DNA of 64,000 bases, taken from positions 930,001 to 994,000 of the forward strand of contig NZ_JAJOMX010000001.1 of the NCBI RefSeq assembly GCF_024699925.1. The letters are read 5' to 3'. Source of the DNA: Mesorhizobium sp. J428 (GTDB lineage Bacteria; Pseudomonadota; Alphaproteobacteria; Rhizobiales; Rhizobiaceae). The position numbers and the translations under genes were made by a program. Positions 8,965 through 20,366 of the stretch are shown here, piece by piece. Below the pieces are notes generated by a model that was not told the DNA's origin, did no database searches, and saw only the letters and a program-made list of their open reading frames with translations. The number at the start of each line of letters is the position of its first letter. Position 1 is the stretch's first letter.

Positions 8965-9549
8965 ATGGCGGGGCTTCTGGCTCTCTCGCGCCTGATCGAC
9001 GGACTCAACGAATTCATCGGCAAATGGATATCGTGGGCGATTCTCGCCGCGGTCCTGATCAGTGCGATCAATGCGATTATCCGCAAGACGCTCAATACGT
9101 CTTCGAATGCCTGGCTGGAGATGCAGTGGTATCTCTACGGCGCTGCATTCTTGCTCGCAGCCGCTTACACGCTGAAGCAGAACGAGCATATCCGTATCGA
9201 CATCGTTTACGGCGCCTTTTCGCGCCGGGTCCAGCACTGGATCGACCTGCTCGGGCACGTCTTCTTCCTGATGCCCTTCGTGCTTTTGATGATCTACTAC
9301 TTCGTGCCCTACTTCCTACTGTCCTTCCGGTCCGGCGAGGTCTCCACGAATGCGGGCGGCCTGATCATCTGGCCGGCGAAGCTGCTGCTGCTGATCGGCT
9401 TTAGCCTGCTCGGCCTGCAGGGCATCTCGGAGATCATCAAGAAGATCGCCGTCATGCGAGGCGACATGGAGGACCCCAACCCCTTCATCTCGGCGCATGA
9501 GGCCGCCGAGCTCGAAGCCAAGGCGCTGGTCGAGGAGCTCAAGCAATGA
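8965..9549 (+). CDS. TRAP transporter small permease (DctQ-type)
   Basis: A 194-residue protein with four hydrophobic segments and the DctQ features WLEMQWYLYGAAFLLAAAYT and LKQNEHIRIDIVYG. It is the small membrane subunit that pairs with the large permease in Na+- or H+-driven uptake of organic acids. The start is ATG 8965, preceded by a strong GGGAGGAAG; longer in-frame extension upstream looks non-coding. Its stop overlaps the start of the large permease gene (ATGA), so they form one operon. Confidence 0.93.
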   Translation: MAGLLALSRLIDGLNEFIGKWISWAILAAVLISAINAIIRKTLNTSSNAWLEMQWYLYGAAFLLAAAYTLKQNEHIRIDIVYGAFSRRVQHWIDLLGHVFFLMPFVLLMIYYFVPYFLLSFRSGEVSTNAGGLIIWPAKLLLLIGFSLLGLQGISEIIKKIAVMRGDMEDPNPFISAHEAAELEAKALVEELKQ

Positions 9550-11348
9550 TGGAGTTCATCGCCCAGAACATGGCGCCGATCATGTTCTTCTCGCTCATCA
9601 TCTTCCTGCTCATCGGCTATCCCGTCGCCTTCGCGCTCGCCGCGAACGGCCTGCTCTTCTTCTTCATCGGCGTCGAGCTCGCGCCGCTGTCGAACGGTTC
9701 GATCAATCTGTCATGGCCGCTGCTCTACGCCTTGCCAGAGCGCTTCTACGGCGGCGTCATGGCCAACGAGACGCTGCTTGCGATCCCTTTCTTCACCTTC
9801 ATGGGCATCGTGCTGGAACGGTCCGGCATGGCGGAGGACCTGCTCGACACGATCGGCCAGCTCTTCGGCCCGATCCGCGGCGGCCTTGCCTACGCGGTCA
9901 TTTTCGTCGGCGCGCTTCTGGCGGCGACGACAGGCGTGGTGGCGGCGTCTGTCATCGCGATGGGCCTGATCTCGCTGCCGATCATGCTGCGCTACGGCTA
10001 TGATCGCAGGCTCGCCTCGGGTGTCATCGCGGCATCCGGCACACTGGCGCAGATCATCCCGCCCTCGCTCGTGCTGATCGTCCTCGCAGATCAGCTCGGC
10101 CGTTCCGTCGGCGACATGTACAAGGGTGCGTTGATTCCCGGCCTGATCCTGACCGGCATCTACATGGGCTACATCCTGTTGATGTCGATCATCCGGCCCA
10201 AGTCGATGCCGGCGCTGCCGCTGGAAGCCCGCACGCTCGGTTCGGGCATCACATCGCTCGCCGTCGCCCTGCTCGTCGCCTCGGTCATCGCCTACGGCGC
10301 CCATGTGTGGCTTTCCCCCACCCACGGCGACAACGCCGACATTCTCGGTGCCTGCGTGGGCATCATCCTCATCTACGTCGTCGCTATCGCCGACCGGTCG
10401 ATGAAGCTCGGCCTGATGTCGCGGCTCGCCCAGCAGGTCATCATCGTCCTGATCCCGCCGCTGGCGCTGATCTTCCTCGTGCTCGGCACCATCTTCCTCG
10501 GCATCGCGACGCCGACGGAAGGCGGCGCCATGGGCGCGGTCGGCGCGCTGATCATGGCCGCCGCCAAGGGCCGGCTGACCCTCGACGTGATCAAGCAGGC
10601 GCTCGCCTCGACAACCCGCCTGTCGGCCTTCGTGATGTTCATCCTGATCGGTGCGCGCGTCTTCTCGCTCACCTTCTACGGCGTCAACGGCCATATCTGG
10701 GTCGAGCACCTGCTCACCTCGCTGCCGGGCGGCGAAGTCGGGTTCCTGATCGCGGTGAACATCCTGGTGTTCCTGCTGGCGTTCTTCCTCGACTTCTTCG
10801 AGCTCGCCTTCATCATCGTGCCGCTGCTGGCCCCGGCCGCGACGGCGCTCGGCATCGACCTGATCTGGTTCGGCGTCCTGCTCGGCGTCAACATGCAGAC
10901 GAGCTTCATGCATCCGCCCTTCGGCTTCGCGCTGTTCTACCTCCGCTCGGTGGCGGCGCGCGCACCCTATCTCGACAAGGTCACCGGCCGGCAGATAGCG
11001 CCGGTCACGACCGGACAGATCTATTGGGGCGCGGTGCCGTTCGTCTGCATCCAGGTGATCATGGTGGCGATCGTCATCGCCTTCCCCGGCATGGTGATGC
11101 ACTACAAGGGCAGCGGTCCGGTCGTCGATCCGAACACGATCAAGATCGAAGTGCCCGGCTTCGGCGGCCAGGGCGGTGGCCTGGGCGCACCGGGAAGCCT
11201 CGGCCTGCCGCCGCTCGGCGGCTCGCAGCCGGCGCAGCCCGCACAGCCCTCCGGCAACGATCTCAGCCAGCCGCCGAGCTTCGGCGCGCCGGCGCAGCCT
11301 GCCCAGCCGGCGCCGTCGAACGACCTGTCCCAGCCGCCGAAGTTCTGA
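9546..11348 (+). CDS. TRAP transporter large permease (DctM-type) with Pro/Gln-rich C-terminal tail
   Basis: A 600-residue protein of the DctM/TRAP-T large-subunit family, the ion-coupled translocation channel. It is longer than the usual 430 or so residues, because it has an extra central stretch and a tail of about 70 residues rich in Gly, Pro, Gln and Ala. The tail contains a near-tandem repeat around NDLSQPP and GAPAQPAQPA. Family motifs such as AAATGVVAASVIAMG-like and ASGTLAQIIPPSLVLIVLAD are present. The long form with paired TakP-like binding proteins fits the mannitol/2-oxoacid branch of the family. A strong terminator follows directly. Confidence 0.92.
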   Translation: MMEFIAQNMAPIMFFSLIIFLLIGYPVAFALAANGLLFFFIGVELAPLSNGSINLSWPLLYALPERFYGGVMANETLLAIPFFTFMGIVLERSGMAEDLLDTIGQLFGPIRGGLAYAVIFVGALLAATTGVVAASVIAMGLISLPIMLRYGYDRRLASGVIAASGTLAQIIPPSLVLIVLADQLGRSVGDMYKGALIPGLILTGIYMGYILLMSIIRPKSMPALPLEARTLGSGITSLAVALLVASVIAYGAHVWLSPTHGDNADILGACVGIILIYVVAIADRSMKLGLMSRLAQQVIIVLIPPLALIFLVLGTIFLGIATPTEGGAMGAVGALIMAAAKGRLTLDVIKQALASTTRLSAFVMFILIGARVFSLTFYGVNGHIWVEHLLTSLPGGEVGFLIAVNILVFLLAFFLDFFELAFIIVPLLAPAATALGIDLIWFGVLLGVNMQTSFMHPPFGFALFYLRSVAARAPYLDKVTGRQIAPVTTGQIYWGAVPFVCIQVIMVAIVIAFPGMVMHYKGSGPVVDPNTIKIEVPGFGGQGGGLGAPGSLGLPPLGGSQPAQPAQPSGNDLSQPPSFGAPAQPAQPAPSNDLSQPPKF

Positions 11349-11374
11349 CGGCGGACGGAGCGGAAAACAAAGAT

Positions 11375-11406
11375 CCCGGGGCGTCGCCGCCCCGGGGTTT
11401 TCTTTT
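11375..11406. terminator. Bidirectional rho-independent terminator after dctM
   Basis: CCCGGGGCG and CGCCCCGGG pair around a TCGC loop and are followed on the plus strand by TTTTCTTTT. On the minus strand the hairpin is followed by a TTTG-TTTT stretch. It separates the convergent TRAP permease and binding-protein genes. Confidence 0.88.
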
Positions 11407-11423
11407 CGACCGGGAAATGTCGG

Positions 11424-12532
<1,109 letters not shown>

Positions 12533-12690
12533 TGAATATCCTCCCAGATGTGGATCCAACGGCTCCGGCAGGACATTCTGTAATAGGGAATTATGGTCGC
12601 CCCGCCCGACCGTTGGTCCAATCAATGCACGCTGGACCAATCAAGTAAAGACGGGTGAAAATACCCGACGCGCCACCCCGCTCCGGAAAC

Positions 12691-12720
12691 GAAAAACCCC
12701 GGAGCGTCGCCGCTCCGGGG
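12691..12720 (-). terminator. Rho-independent terminator of the intact TRAP binding-protein gene
   Basis: CCCCGGAGCG and CGCTCCGGGG form a 10-base stem with a four-base loop. On the minus strand it is followed by TTTTTC. It lies 22 bases beyond the stop of the intact binding-protein gene and upstream of the frameshifted paralogue, so the two are separate transcription units. Confidence 0.85.
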
Positions 12721-12742
12721 CCAATCAGGCAATACGGTCGGG

Positions 12743-13954
<1,212 letters not shown>

Positions 13955-14125
13955 CTAGGATTTCAGAGCCTTACGATATGACTACCGTATTTCTACCTTA
14001 GACTATGGTTTAAGATCGTCCAGATGCTTCCCCGGCCCGGCCGACGCCGGATGCATCCCGTGGATTTCGACCGCGGACAGGTGTAGGAAGCGGCCTTGAA
14101 CGTGACACTGCCAAATGCGGAACGC

Positions 14126-14905
14126 ATGCCCATGACACAGCCCCTCGTCGCCGTATCGACCGACGTCCGCCAGTTCGAAAACTACACCTGGCACGCCGCC
14201 CCGAAGCAGTATCTCGAAGCGGCGGTAGCGGGCGCGGGCGTCTTCCCCATCCTCGTCCCCTCCTTCGGCGACCGGCTCGATCTCGACGAACTGCTCGACC
14301 GCGTCGACGGGGTGATGATCACCGGCTCGAAATCCAACGTCTATCCCGGCCTCTACGGCGGCGATCCGAGCGAGGCCAACGGCCCCTACGACCACGACCG
14401 CGACGCCACCACTCTGCCGCTTATCCGCAGGGCGATCGAGCGCGGCGTGCCGCTGCTGGCGATCTGCCGCGGCATCCAGGAGCTGAACGTCGCGCTCGGC
14501 GGCACGCTGCACACCGAAGTCCAGGAGATCGAGGGCCGCATGGACCATCGCGCTCCGGTCAGCGACGACCAGGACGAGCGCTTCGCCATCCGCCAGCGCG
14601 TTTCCATCAAGCCCGGCACCTGCCTCGCCGGCATCTTCGGAGCGGGCGAGGTGCCGGTGAATTCCGTCCACCGGCAGGCGGTCGACCGCCTTGGCGAGCG
14701 TCTCCAGGTCGAGGCGGTCGCGGATGACGGCACGGTCGAGGCCGTTTCCGTGGTGGGTGCACCGGCCTTCGCGGTCGGCGTGCAGTGGCACCCCGAATAC
14801 TGGGTGAAATCCGACGACGCCTCGGCGAGGATATTCAAGGCCTTCGGCGATGCGGCCCGCGCCCACAGCGCGGCGCGGTCGGGACTGCGCGTCGCAGCGG
14901 AATAG
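14126..14905 (+). CDS. Gamma-glutamyl-gamma-aminobutyrate hydrolase family protein (peptidase C26)
   Basis: A class-I glutamine-amidotransferase-like hydrolase of about 259 residues, the family of PuuD gamma-glutamyl-GABA hydrolase in putrescine breakdown. The nucleophile elbow LAICRGIQELNVALGG carries the catalytic Cys, and GVQWHPEYW carries the catalytic His. VDGVMITGSKSNVYP is also family-typical. Start choice is uncertain: ATG 14126, ATG 14132 or TTG 14096 (the last has AGGAAG upstream). It is convergent with the 2-hydroxyacid dehydrogenase, with nine bases between stops. It should not be confused with the urate hydroxylase, also called PuuD, further along. Confidence 0.87.
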   Translation: MPMTQPLVAVSTDVRQFENYTWHAAPKQYLEAAVAGAGVFPILVPSFGDRLDLDELLDRVDGVMITGSKSNVYPGLYGGDPSEANGPYDHDRDATTLPLIRRAIERGVPLLAICRGIQELNVALGGTLHTEVQEIEGRMDHRAPVSDDQDERFAIRQRVSIKPGTCLAGIFGAGEVPVNSVHRQAVDRLGERLQVEAVADDGTVEAVSVVGAPAFAVGVQWHPEYWVKSDDASARIFKAFGDAARAHSAARSGLRVAAE

Positions 14906-14914
14906 AGCGCCGGT

Positions 14915-15901
14915 CTAGCGCGGCTTCCGAGCGCCCGGATTGACAGAAGCCGTTTCCGGCACGGGCGTCAGCGGTCTGCCCTCGGTGAACCACGAGACGA
15001 GGTTGTCGACCGCGAGGTCCGCCATCGCCGTGCGCGTGTGCACCGAGGCGGAACCGACATGCGGCAGCAGGCTGGCATTGGCGCTCTTGAGCAGCGCTTC
15101 CGGCACCTCCGGCTCGTTGCGGAACACGTCCAGCCCCGCGGCGAGGATCGTCCCGTCTGCGAGCGCTTGCGCCAGCGCGTCCTCGTCCACGGTCGAGCCG
15201 CGCCCGACATTGACGAACACGCCGTTCGGTCCCAGCGCTTCCAGCACCTTACGGTCCACCGCCTTCTCGGTCGAGGAGCCGCCCGGTGCGACCGAGATCA
15301 GCGTATCGACCGCGCCGGCGAGCTCGATGAGTGTCGGATACCATGTGTAGGCCACGCCTTCGACGGCGCGCCGGTTGTGATAGCCGACCGGCAGCCCGAA
15401 TGCCTCGATACGGCGGGCGATCGCAAGCCCGATCCGGCCCATGCCGAAGATGCCGACGCGGCGTCCGCGCAGCGTGCCGCGCGTCAGCGGATAATTGCCT
15501 TCCGACGCCCAGCGGCCGGCCCTCAGCCATGCCTCGGCCTTCGGCAGTTCGCGGACCGTATTGAGCAACAGCCCGATCGCCGTGTCCGCCACCTCTTCCG
15601 TCAGCACGTCCGGCGTGTTGGTCACCATTACGCCGACGGTGCCGGCATGCCGCGCGTCGACCGCGTCATATCCGACGCCGAAATTCGCGATGATCTCCAG
15701 ATTCGGCAAGGCGTCGATGAAGGCGGCGCTGATCGTCGTCATCGCCGACATGCCGCGCACCTTGTCGGCGATCTGCGGCGTTACCAGTCCGGGGTCGGCG
15801 GCGGGCAGCGCCACGAGTTCGAACTCCCTGCCGATTCGCGCCACCGCATGCGGGTGGAGCAAGTCGGGCACAAGCACCGCTATCTTGTTCGTCGATCCCA
15901 T
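14915..15901 (-). CDS. D-2-hydroxyacid dehydrogenase (glyoxylate/hydroxypyruvate reductase-like)
   Basis: A 328-residue NAD(P)-dependent dehydrogenase. The Rossmann motif is VGIFGMGRIGLAIARRI. The catalytic set is visible as Arg in FVNVGRGSTVDE, Glu in DVFRNEPEVP and His in LLPHVGSAS. The substrate is probably glyoxylate, hydroxypyruvate or a related 2-oxoacid, which would fit the glyoxylate-producing purine pathway elsewhere in the window (inference). A GTTTAAAC palindrome lies just upstream, resembling the site in front of the nearby LacI gene, so that regulator may control it. Confidence 0.9.
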   Translation of the reverse strand: MGSTNKIAVLVPDLLHPHAVARIGREFELVALPAADPGLVTPQIADKVRGMSAMTTISAAFIDALPNLEIIANFGVGYDAVDARHAGTVGVMVTNTPDVLTEEVADTAIGLLLNTVRELPKAEAWLRAGRWASEGNYPLTRGTLRGRRVGIFGMGRIGLAIARRIEAFGLPVGYHNRRAVEGVAYTWYPTLIELAGAVDTLISVAPGGSSTEKAVDRKVLEALGPNGVFVNVGRGSTVDEDALAQALADGTILAAGLDVFRNEPEVPEALLKSANASLLPHVGSASVHTRTAMADLAVDNLVSWFTEGRPLTPVPETASVNPGARKPR

Positions 15902-15918
15902 TAAGTCACCTCCGGCCG

Positions 15919-15930
15919 ACTGTTTAAACG
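15919..15930. promoter_or_regulatory. LacI-type operator candidate upstream of the 2-hydroxyacid dehydrogenase
   Basis: ACTGTTTAAACG contains the perfect palindrome GTTTAAAC and shares ACTGTTTAA with the reverse strand of the element at 17551-17563 in front of the lacI-like gene. It lies 18-29 bases before the dehydrogenase ATG. Confidence 0.5.
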
Positions 15931-16099
15931 ATGCGCAATCGCGTTTGAAGGTGCTCGCACCCGTTTGCGGAATGACGTTCCACCTCCGTCAGGAAAGACG
16001 GAACGCTTTCCTGGAAAGCGCATTGACCTGCAGATCGGACGATCCCCGTCCGAGCGAAACCAGCCATCACTGAGAGCTGACCAAAACCTGGAGGAAATC

Positions 16100-16450
16100 G
16101 TGAAATTCAAGACCGTTGCAGCCGCCACGGCGGCTTTCCTCATGCTTGCCGGAGCGTCCTTTGCCCAGCAGGCCCCGCAGGGCACTGCACCTACCGCGCA
16201 AGGCACCCCCGCCTTCGCTTCGGATGCCGAGAAAGCGATGTACGAGCAGAACATGAAGTCGATGAGCGGCTTCTTCACCGACCAAACCATGGGCACGCTC
16301 AAGCCCGATGCCGAAGTCAAGGCGACATTCGAAGCCATGGACGCCGACAGCCAGGCCGGTATGAAGTCCGCCTGCGAAAAGGCGATGTCCGATCGCGGCT
16401 CATACGGCACGGTGACGACGGCTCTCTGCCAGCAGGTTATGGTGATGTAG
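16100..16450 (+). CDS. Small secreted protein of unknown function
   Basis: A 116-residue protein starting with GTG 16100 after a strong GGAGGAAA. It has a signal peptide (MKFKTVAAATAAFLMLAGAS, cleavage near ASFAQ) and a mature part of about 93 residues rich in Met, Ala, Asp and Gln with two cysteines (SACEKAM, ALCQQVM) that could form a disulfide in the periplasm. I recognise no family. It stands between the divergent dehydrogenase and the convergent LacI gene. Confidence 0.75.
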   Translation: MKFKTVAAATAAFLMLAGASFAQQAPQGTAPTAQGTPAFASDAEKAMYEQNMKSMSGFFTDQTMGTLKPDAEVKATFEAMDADSQAGMKSACEKAMSDRGSYGTVTTALCQQVMVM

Positions 16451-16482
16451 TCCAGCCGATCTGGTTCGCAGCAGGATGTAAA

Positions 16483-16508
16483 GAGGGCGCGGAGCCATTC
16501 GCGCCCTC
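16483..16508. terminator. Possible shared terminator hairpin
   Basis: GAGGGCGCG and CGCGCCCTC form a perfect 9-base stem with an 8-base loop between the convergent secreted-protein and lacI-like genes. The T-run is weak on both sides (best on the minus strand), so its efficiency is uncertain. Confidence 0.6.
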
Positions 16509-17540
16509 TCAGCGTTGCGACGGCCGGCCTGTCGATTGCCTGACATGCAGCTCCGGCCGGATGAGGTCGGGCGTGACGGGCTCGTGATTGCCGCCGAGCC
16601 GGTCGAGAAGCGCGCGCGCCGCGCGGCGGCCGACCTCCCTCTGGCCGTTCCACACCGTCGTCAGCGCCGGCGTGGCGATCGCGGCCTCCTCGAGGTCGTC
16701 GTAGCCGGTGACGGAAATGTCGACGCCCGGAACCAGCCCCGCGCGCGCGATGCCGTTCATGAGGCCGATCGCGACCAGATCGTTCCAGCACACCGCCGCC
16801 GTCGGCTTGTCCTTCAGCGCCAGGAACTGTCCGGTTGCCTCGAAGCCGCCCTGTTTGGTGCGAGGGCCGGGAACGCGCCAGTCCGGCTTCACCTCCAGCC
16901 CGGCCTTCTCCATCGCCAGCACGTAGCCACGGTAGCGGTCGCGGCCCGTCGAGGTCTGGTCCGTGCCGCCGATCATCGCGATGCGGCGGTGGCCGAGCGA
17001 GATCAGGTGGTTGGTCGCGAGTCCGATGCCGTAGGCGTCGTCGCCGCGGAACACCGGCACGAGCGCCCCCTCGACCTGGCGCGCGATCAGCACGACGGGC
17101 AGGCCGTTCTCCTCCATCATCTCGATGTCTTCGCGCGGTGTGCCGATCGCGGGCGACATGATCACTCCGTCGGCGCCGAGCTGCAGCAGAGTGTCGATGA
17201 AGGTGCGCTGCTTCTCGAGCTGGTCGTAGTGGTTGGAGAGGATGAAGGTCTGGCCGCTGCGGTCGAGCTCGCTTTCGATCGAGCGCAGGATTTCGGCGAA
17301 GAACGGGTTCATGATGTCGTGCACGACCACCCCGACGATGCCCGAACGAGAGGTCCTCAGGCTGGCGGCGCGGCGGTTGTAGATATAGCCGATCGTCCGC
17401 GCATAATCCTTGATCCGGTCGCGCGTGGTGTCGGCGACCAGCGGACTATCCCGCAAAGCCAGCGACACGGTGGCGGTCGATACTCCAAGCGCATCCGCTA
17501 TGGTCGAAAGCTTGATTTTCTGCGCCAGCCCCCCCTCCAC
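16509..17540 (-). CDS. LacI family transcriptional regulator
   Basis: A 343-residue repressor. The N-terminal helix-turn-helix is IKLSTIADALGVSTATVSLA with the hinge YIYNRRAASLRTSRSGIVGV, followed by a periplasmic-binding-protein-like sensor (HDIMNPFFAEILRSIE, LGHRRIAMIGGTDQ, ISVTGYDDLEEAAIATPALT). Such proteins respond to sugars or small metabolites. The start is given as GTG 17540; a GGAGGGGG stretch lies inside the first codons, so translation might begin slightly later. A candidate operator lies 11 bases upstream and a related one precedes the 2-hydroxyacid dehydrogenase, suggesting autoregulation plus a local target. Confidence 0.9.
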   Translation of the reverse strand: MEGGLAQKIKLSTIADALGVSTATVSLALRDSPLVADTTRDRIKDYARTIGYIYNRRAASLRTSRSGIVGVVVHDIMNPFFAEILRSIESELDRSGQTFILSNHYDQLEKQRTFIDTLLQLGADGVIMSPAIGTPREDIEMMEENGLPVVLIARQVEGALVPVFRGDDAYGIGLATNHLISLGHRRIAMIGGTDQTSTGRDRYRGYVLAMEKAGLEVKPDWRVPGPRTKQGGFEATGQFLALKDKPTAAVCWNDLVAIGLMNGIARAGLVPGVDISVTGYDDLEEAAIATPALTTVWNGQREVGRRAARALLDRLGGNHEPVTPDLIRPELHVRQSTGRPSQR

Positions 17541-17550
17541 CGCCGGTGAG

Positions 17551-17563
17551 TTAAACAGTTTAA
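17551..17563. promoter_or_regulatory. LacI-type operator candidate upstream of the lacI-like gene
   Basis: TTAAAC-A-GTTTAA is a perfect odd-length inverted repeat in the 50-base gap between the DMT exporter stop and the regulator start. Its reverse strand shares ACTGTTTAA with the element at 15919-15930. Confidence 0.55.
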
Positions 17564-17590
17564 AGAAACTATGTCAGAGGAGCGTGGCGA

Positions 17591-18532
17591 TCAAAGCTTT
17601 TTTGCCAGATCGCTCGATTCCGAGTTCGGCTCGGTGACGCTGGCGAGGCGGAGCTCGCGCTCGCGGTGCACGATGTAGAGGCCGCTCGCGACAATGATGG
17701 CGGCCCCTATGACCGTGTATCGGTCAGGAATGTCGCCGAACAGGAGGTAGCCCCACAGCGTCGCCCAGATGATCTGCGCATAGGGATAGGGCGCGAGGCC
17801 CGAGACCTGCGCCCGCTTGTAGGCGTGGATGATCAGCCAGTGCCCTAGCCCGCCGAAGAAACCGAGCGAGATCAGGACGGCCCAATGCAGCAGGTCGGGC
17901 GGCACCGATCCGGCGAGCGGAAGGGCGGGCGACATGAACACCACAGGCGCGAGCGCCGAATAGAAGATCAGGCTCGCGGACGTCTCCGTCGCCGCCATCC
18001 GCCGCGTCATCAGCACGTAGAGCGAATAGGAGAGCATCGACAGCAGCGCATAGGCGTGGCCGAGCCCGAACGTGCCGAGACCCGGGCGAATCACGATCAC
18101 CATGCCGAAGAAGCCCACGCCGATCGCCACCCACCGGCGCCAGCCGGCCCATTCACCGAGCAGCGGGCCGGCCAGCGCGGTGATCACCATCGGGGCCAGG
18201 AAGTAGATCGCCATTGCGTCGGCAAGCGGAAGCGTCAACAGCGCCAGGAAGTTGAAGATGGTCGAGCCGAACAGGAACACGCCGCGCAGCACCTGCAGCG
18301 GCAGGCTCCTCACCCGGTACATCTCGCGGTTGCGCCATCCCTGGAAGAGGATCAGCACCAGAACGACATGGACGGCGAACCGCACCCAGACGACGAAGGA
18401 CGCCGACATGCCCGACAGAACGAGCCACTTCGCGCCGGCGTCGAGGAACGAGAACAGGATGCCCGAAGCGAGGATGAGCAGGATCGCCGCGACGGGCGTT
18501 GCCTGTTCTCTACGTGGGGAATCACTCGCCAA
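17591..18532 (-). CDS. DMT-superfamily EamA transporter
   Basis: A 313-residue inner-membrane protein with about ten hydrophobic segments in two EamA repeats (first: ILLILASGILFSFLDAGAKW; second: HAYALLSMLSYSLYVLMTRR). The family exports amino acids and other small metabolites; the substrate is not predictable. The start is TTG 18532 with no good ribosome binding site; no ATG is available near it. It precedes the LacI gene on the same strand. Confidence 0.87.
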   Translation of the reverse strand: MASDSPRREQATPVAAILLILASGILFSFLDAGAKWLVLSGMSASFVVWVRFAVHVVLVLILFQGWRNREMYRVRSLPLQVLRGVFLFGSTIFNFLALLTLPLADAMAIYFLAPMVITALAGPLLGEWAGWRRWVAIGVGFFGMVIVIRPGLGTFGLGHAYALLSMLSYSLYVLMTRRMAATETSASLIFYSALAPVVFMSPALPLAGSVPPDLLHWAVLISLGFFGGLGHWLIIHAYKRAQVSGLAPYPYAQIIWATLWGYLLFGDIPDRYTVIGAAIIVASGLYIVHRERELRLASVTEPNSESSDLAKKL

Positions 18533-18617
18533 GGGACAGACGCCGTAAAATGTTAGATTGAACGGCTCTTCATCCTTGATGCGCCGGCTGATCGCAAGTG
18601 CAAAAAAGCCGCGCCTG

Positions 18618-19091
18618 CTATTCCTCTTCGTCCGGCTCGTCGTCGTCTGCCACGACGCCGAGGCTCTGCGACAGGTTCGCCTCGATCCGGCTCAGCATCT
18701 TGGCGAAGGCCTTTACGTCCTTCTTGTCGAGACCGCGCATCGCCTGTTTCTCGGTCTTGCGGACCGACTTCTCGATCGACCTGATCGCGTCGGCGCCGCG
18801 CTCCGTGAGGAAGATATGCGCCTGCCGGGCGTCCGAATCGGAGGCGCGCTTTTCGAGGAAGCCCTGCGTCTGCAGGCGGTTGATCGTCTTGGTGATGGTG
18901 GGCGGGCGCACGCCGAGCCGAGCCGCCAGCTGTCCCGGCGTCTGGCCGCTCTCGATGCTGAGCGCCATCATGATCTGGTCCTGCCCGGCATAGAAGCCGT
19001 GCGCGAGCAGCCGCGAGGCGAGCACCGTGCGGGCCAGCCGCGAGGTGGACTGGAGTCTGGCCATCGTGGCGCCCTTGGCAGCTTTCGCCAT
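18618..19091 (-). CDS. MarR family transcriptional regulator
   Basis: A 157-residue winged-helix regulator. [20 protein letters not shown] is the recognition region and [19 protein letters not shown] is the wing typical of MarR proteins. The C-terminal end is acidic (DDDEPDEEE). ATG 19091 follows AGGAGCAGGGG; longer in-frame extension upstream is not family-like. It is divergent from the cobW-like gene across 244 bases, which contain a GCAATATTGC palindrome at 19204-19213 that could be its own or a metal-regulator site (speculative). Confidence 0.9.
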   Translation of the reverse strand: MAKAAKGATMARLQSTSRLARTVLASRLLAHGFYAGQDQIMMALSIESGQTPGQLAARLGVRPPTITKTINRLQTQGFLEKRASDSDARQAHIFLTERGADAIRSIEKSVRKTEKQAMRGLDKKDVKAFAKMLSRIEANLSQSLGVVADDDEPDEEE

Positions 19092-19335
19092 GTCGTCCCC
19101 TGCTCCTGGACCCGTTGCTGCCGCGGATTGTCGCGACGCGCCGGGAATGCGCAAGCCGTTTCTTTGCCGGCAACACGGCCGGTGCGCGGGAACATCTGGC
19201 AGAGCAATATTGCAGCGGAATGACAGCCGGCTGGCGGATGGGCGACACGCGCGCCTCGCTGGCGGCGGGGAGGTGCAATCGGCGTTGCGGCATCCTATAT
19301 GCATTTCGACCCTTCACCTTCCTGCGAGCAGACCC

Positions 19336-20365
19336 ATGGCAGACGCCCAGACCAGTGCCCAGATTCCCGTGACCGTGCTCACCGGCTATCTCGGGGCAGG
19401 CAAAACCACCCTCCTCAACCGCATCCTCTCCGAGAATCACGGCAAGCGGTACGCCGTTATCGTCAACGAGTTCGGCGAGATCGGCATCGACAACGACCTC
19501 ATCGTCGAGATCGGACGAGGAGATCTACGAGATGAACAATGGCTGCATCTGCTGCACCGTGCGCGGCGACCTGATCCGCACCGTCGAGGGCCTGATGCGC
19601 CGTCCGGGCCGCTTCGATGCGATCCTGGTCGAGACGACCGGCCTTGCCGACCCCGTCCCGGTTGCGCAGACCTTCTTCATGGACGACGACGTCCGCGCCA
19701 AGACCAAACTCGACGCGGTGGTGGCGCTTGTTGACGCCAAGCACCTGCCGCTGCGGCTCAAGGATTCGAAGGAAGCCGAGGACCAGATCGCCTTTGCCGA
19801 CGTGATCGTGCTCAACAAGACCGACCTCGTTAGCCCGGAGGAGCTGGCGAAGGTGGAAGGCCTGATCCGCGCCATCAATCCGACCGCCCGCATCCACAAG
19901 ACCAGCCGCTCGGCGGTGGAGCTGTCGGCCGTGCTCGACCGGGGCGCCTTCGACCTGAAGCGCGCGATCGAGAACGACCCGCATTTCCTTGATGTCGATG
20001 ATCACCATGATCATGACCATCACGACCACCACCATCATCACGACCATGGGCCGTCGGACATCCACGACGTGACGGTGAACTCGATCTCCCTGCGCGCCGG
20101 CGAGATGGACCCCAAGAAGTTCTTCCCATGGATCGAGAAGATCACCCAGGCGGAAGGGCCGAACATCCTGCGTCTCAAGGGTATCATTGCCCTGAAGGAC
20201 GACCCGGACCGCTATGTCGTGCAGGGCGTGCACATGATCATCGAGGGCGACCACCAGCGCCCGTGGAAGGAGGGCGAGAAGCACGAGAGCCGGCTGGTCT
20301 TCATCGGTCGCAACCTCGACGCCGAACGCCTGAAGCGCACCTTCGAGGCCTGTCAGGCGGCCTGA
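19336..20365 (+). pseudogene. CobW/COG0523 zinc-chaperone-type GTPase, frameshifted
   Basis: A metallochaperone GTPase. The P-loop is [18 protein letters not shown], followed by [16 protein letters not shown], the metal-binding [14 protein letters not shown], the guanine motif VLNKTDL, a His/Asp-rich run (positions 19996-20045) able to bind zinc, and a normal CobW C-terminal domain. One extra A near 19510 breaks the frame between IDNDLIVE and the CxCC motif; removing it gives [15 protein letters not shown] and a protein of about 342 residues. As read, the P-loop and the metal site are in different frames. An internal ATG at 19532 would start a 277-residue protein without a P-loop. Sequencing error or decay. 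It is followed by the Imm45-like and WD40 genes, one base and a few bases apart. Confidence 0.88.
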
Positions 20366-20366
20366 C

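Noticed and set aside
19996..20045. A CAT/GAC-rich tandem-like repeat
   Set aside because: It encodes the His/Asp-rich metal-binding loop of the CobW protein; it is not an independent DNA repeat.
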